Shown piece by piece: positions 5,416 to 7,520 of a stretch of 7,520 nt of DNA. How positions within the stretch are numbered: position 1 is the stretch's first letter; every line of letters starts with the position of its first letter. Below the pieces are notes generated by a model, which saw only the letters and a list, made by a program, of their open reading frames with translations, was not told the DNA's origin and did no database searches. The translations under genes and the position numbers were made by a program. The DNA lies in NCBI GenBank assembly GCA_025450135.1, contig JANWHZ010000020.1:1-7520 (forward strand). Direction: 5' to 3'. This DNA is from Candidatus Saccharimonadales bacterium (GTDB taxonomy: Bacteria; Patescibacteriota; Saccharimonadia; Saccharimonadales; UBA4665).

Positions 5416-7520
5416 ATGGCTGATCAGAACTACTCCGAACCAACAGGTGACTCGCCGGTCGACGGTGAGGTCATGAGTGACGCCATTACCCATTCGCGTT
5501 TGCTTGAGCGGCGCATGGTCGAAAACGTTATGGAAGATAGCTATCTTCGCTACTCAATGAGCGTCATCATTGACCGTGCGCTACCCGATGTCCGCGATGG
5601 CATGAAGCCAGTACACCGTCGCATTCTCTATAGCATGCATGAAGAAGGTCTCCGTAGCGGAGCTAGACATCGCAAGAGTGCCAATGTGATTGGTGCTGTT
5701 ATGGGTCGGTACCATCCTCACGGTGACGTTGCAATCTATGACGCCATGGTGCGCCTCGCACAGTCATGGGCGATGCGCTACCCGCTTATCGATCCACAAG
5801 GTAACTTTGGCTCAATGGACGGTGATCCGCCTGCCGCGATGCGCTATACGGAAGCTCGCATGGCGCGACTTGCTGATGAGCTCTTGGCTGACATAGACAA
5901 AGAGACGGTAGATTTTCGAGATAACTACGACGGTACAACCGTTGAGCCTACTGTACTGCCCGCCAAGCTGCCAAATTTGCTCTTGAATGGCCAAATGGGG
6001 ATCGCTGTCGGTATGGCTACGAATATTCCTCCGCACAACCTAAGCGAACTAGTGGATGCCACGGTACACCAGATTGATCACCCGAACGCGACTCTTGACG
6101 ACCTATTGCAATATATCCAAGGCCCTGACTTTCCAACTGGCGGCATTATATACGGCAAGGATTCGATCCGTTCGGCTTACGCCGTTGGTCGTGGTGGTGT
6201 TGTGAACCGCGGCGTAGCTGAAATCGTAGAAAATAATAAGGGGCGACATCAAATCGTCATCACCGAGATTCCGTATGCATTGAACAAAGAGAGCCTCGTA
6301 ATTAAGATTGCCGATCTGGTGAAAGAAAAGAAACTGAACGGTATCTCTGACATACGCGACGAAAGCTCTCGTGGCGGAGTCCGCATAGTTATTGATCTTA
6401 AGAAGGATGCTTATCCAAAGAAGCTATTAAATCAGCTGTATAAACAAACGCCGCTGCAATCGACATTCCATTTTAATATGATGGCGTTAATCGATGGCAT
6501 CCAGCCCCGCGTTCTAGGCTTGCAGGATATCATCCAAGAGCACATTAAGCATCGCCAGACCGTGGTTCGACGTCGAACTGCGTACGAACTTCGCAAAGCT
6601 CGTGAACGCGCGCATGTGTTAGAAGGTCTTAAGATTGCTCTCGACCACATTGACGAAGTAATAGCGACGATACGAGCTAGTGAAACAACTGACGAAGCGC
6701 AGGAAAATCTTATTGCCAAATTCGGGTTGACTGACATACAGGCCAAAGCCATTCTTGCAATGCAGCTACGTACATTAGCCGGCCTGGAGCGCAAGAAAAT
6801 CGAGGATGAGCTTGTTGAGCTACTGCGACTTATCGGCGAGCTTGAGGCTATTCTTCAGGATGAACAGAAGATCCTAGATATTATTAAGGATGAGCTGAAA
6901 CTGTTAAAAAAGCAGTATGGCGATGAGCGCCGTACGAAAGTTGTTACACAGGAGCTCGGACGTTTAAGTGACGAGGATTTGATTGCTGACGAGCAAGTGG
7001 TGGTCACTTTGACTGCCGCGAACTACATTAAGCGCAGCCAGATCGCCGAATATAAGAGACAGGGACGTGGCGGTAAAGGACGACGTGGTATGGCTACGCG
7101 TGAAGAAGACGTGATCGAGAAGGTCGTCTATGCTAGCACGCATGACTACCTACTATTCTTTACGAATAAGGGCCGCGTTTTCCGTTTGAAGACCTATGAG
7201 GTACCGGCGACTGGCTTGAGCGCCAAGGGCGTTGCATTAGTCAACCTGCTTCAGCTTCAGCCGGAGGAAACAGTCAGTGTTGTTATTAATGTCAGTCAGC
7301 AAACCAGTGGCGGTAACCTATTTATGTGTACTGTCCGCGGGGTCGTTAAGAAAACACCTTTTGAACAGTATCAGAATGTTCGCAGTAGCGGGCTGATAGC
7401 GATCAACCTGGATGACGGCGATCAGCTGAAGTGGATTCGCATGACTACAGGCGACAATGAAATTATTATCTCGACATCCCAGGGTCAGGCCATTCGCTTC
7501 CACGAAAAGGATGTTCGGCC
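5416..7520 (+). CDS. gyrA: DNA gyrase subunit A (partial, 3' end beyond the window)
   Basis: The DNA-cleaving and wrapping subunit of gyrase. The open frame starts at ATG 5416, 2 bases after the gyrB stop, and continues without a stop to the window edge: 701 full codons of an expected 800-870. The catalytic tyrosine is Tyr144 next to Arg143 (AAMRYTEAR; E. coli Tyr122), and the DNA-bending isoleucine is Ile196 in GIAVGMATNIPPHNL (E. coli Ile174). The coiled-coil arm follows, then the C-terminal beta-pinwheel begins near 520. A GyrA-box-like QGRGGKG at 549-555 supports gyrase rather than topoisomerase IV ParC; the usual second residue Arg is Gly. Numbering is offset by 22 from E. coli because of a hydrophilic N-terminal extension; ATG 5473 (Met20) is an alternative start, but its GGTGAGG is only 2 bases away. 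The quinolone-region residue matching Ser83 is Val105, while Asp109 matches Asp87. There is no clear Shine-Dalgarno sequence, so coupling to gyrB translation is likely. Confidence 0.98.
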   Translation, partial: MADQNYSEPTGDSPVDGEVMSDAITHSRLLERRMVENVMEDSYLRYSMSVIIDRALPDVRDGMKPVHRRILYSMHEEGLRSGARHRKSANVIGAVMGRYHPHGDVAIYDAMVRLAQSWAMRYPLIDPQGNFGSMDGDPPAAMRYTEARMARLADELLADIDKETVDFRDNYDGTTVEPTVLPAKLPNLLLNGQMGIAVGMATNIPPHNLSELVDATVHQIDHPNATLDDLLQYIQGPDFPTGGIIYGKDSIRSAYAVGRGGVVNRGVAEIVENNKGRHQIVITEIPYALNKESLVIKIADLVKEKKLNGISDIRDESSRGGVRIVIDLKKDAYPKKLLNQLYKQTPLQSTFHFNMMALIDGIQPRVLGLQDIIQEHIKHRQTVVRRRTAYELRKARERAHVLEGLKIALDHIDEVIATIRASETTDEAQENLIAKFGLTDIQAKAILAMQLRTLAGLERKKIEDELVELLRLIGELEAILQDEQKILDIIKDELKLLKKQYGDERRTKVVTQELGRLSDEDLIADEQVVVTLTAANYIKRSQIAEYKRQGRGGKGRRGMATREEDVIEKVVYASTHDYLLFFTNKGRVFRLKTYEVPATGLSAKGVALVNLLQLQPEETVSVVINVSQQTSGGNLFMCTVRGVVKKTPFEQYQNVRSSGLIAINLDDGDQLKWIRMTTGDNEIIISTSQGQAIRFHEKDVR

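Noticed and set aside
5416..7520. ParC (topoisomerase IV) instead of GyrA
   Set aside because: The GyrA-box-like QGRGGKG and the 2-base linkage to gyrB favour gyrase; ParC proteins lack this box.

Overview
The window holds four genes, all on the + strand, in two groups. The first (78-3340) is a short proline-rich protein followed 5 bases later by a large membrane-anchored AAA-type ATPase of the HerA/VirD4-TraG class. The second (3446-7520) is gyrB followed after 2 bases by gyrA, which runs off the right edge. The 105-base gap between the groups carries a convincing sigma-70-type promoter for gyrBA and an imperfect inverted repeat that spans its -35 box.

The organism looks like a member of the Candidate Phyla Radiation (Patescibacteria), most likely Candidatus Saccharibacteria (TM7). 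The reasons are the character of the ATPase (one N-terminal membrane helix, a soluble pre-ATPase domain, a P-loop core with a TraG-like second half, a long disordered tail), the small partner ORF with a proline-rich front and a compact charged C-terminal module, and the sequence style of the gyrase subunits. Base composition appears balanced (upper 40s % G+C by eye). All three complete genes end in TAA, and no in-frame TGA needs reading as glycine, so the altered code of Gracilibacteria/Absconditabacteria is not indicated. This assignment is inference from protein character; no search was run.

Layout: 1-77 is leader sequence, possibly with the last codons of an upstream gene, and contains a -10-like TATACT placed so that the first message could be nearly leaderless. 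78-377 is the small protein. 383-3340 is the ATPase, probably translationally coupled to it. 3341-3445 is the regulatory gap. 3446-5413 is gyrB and 5416-7520 is partial gyrA (701 codons visible).

The gyrase genes are intact and ordinary in architecture, with all catalytic residues in place. Two classical drug-contact positions differ from E. coli: GyrA Ser83 is Val, and GyrB Arg136 is Lys. The first two genes are the least understood part of the window. They look like a two-gene membrane DNA- or protein-translocation unit of unknown substrate, and they are the best candidate here for an undescribed system. No insertion sequence, CRISPR array, tRNA or rRNA was seen.
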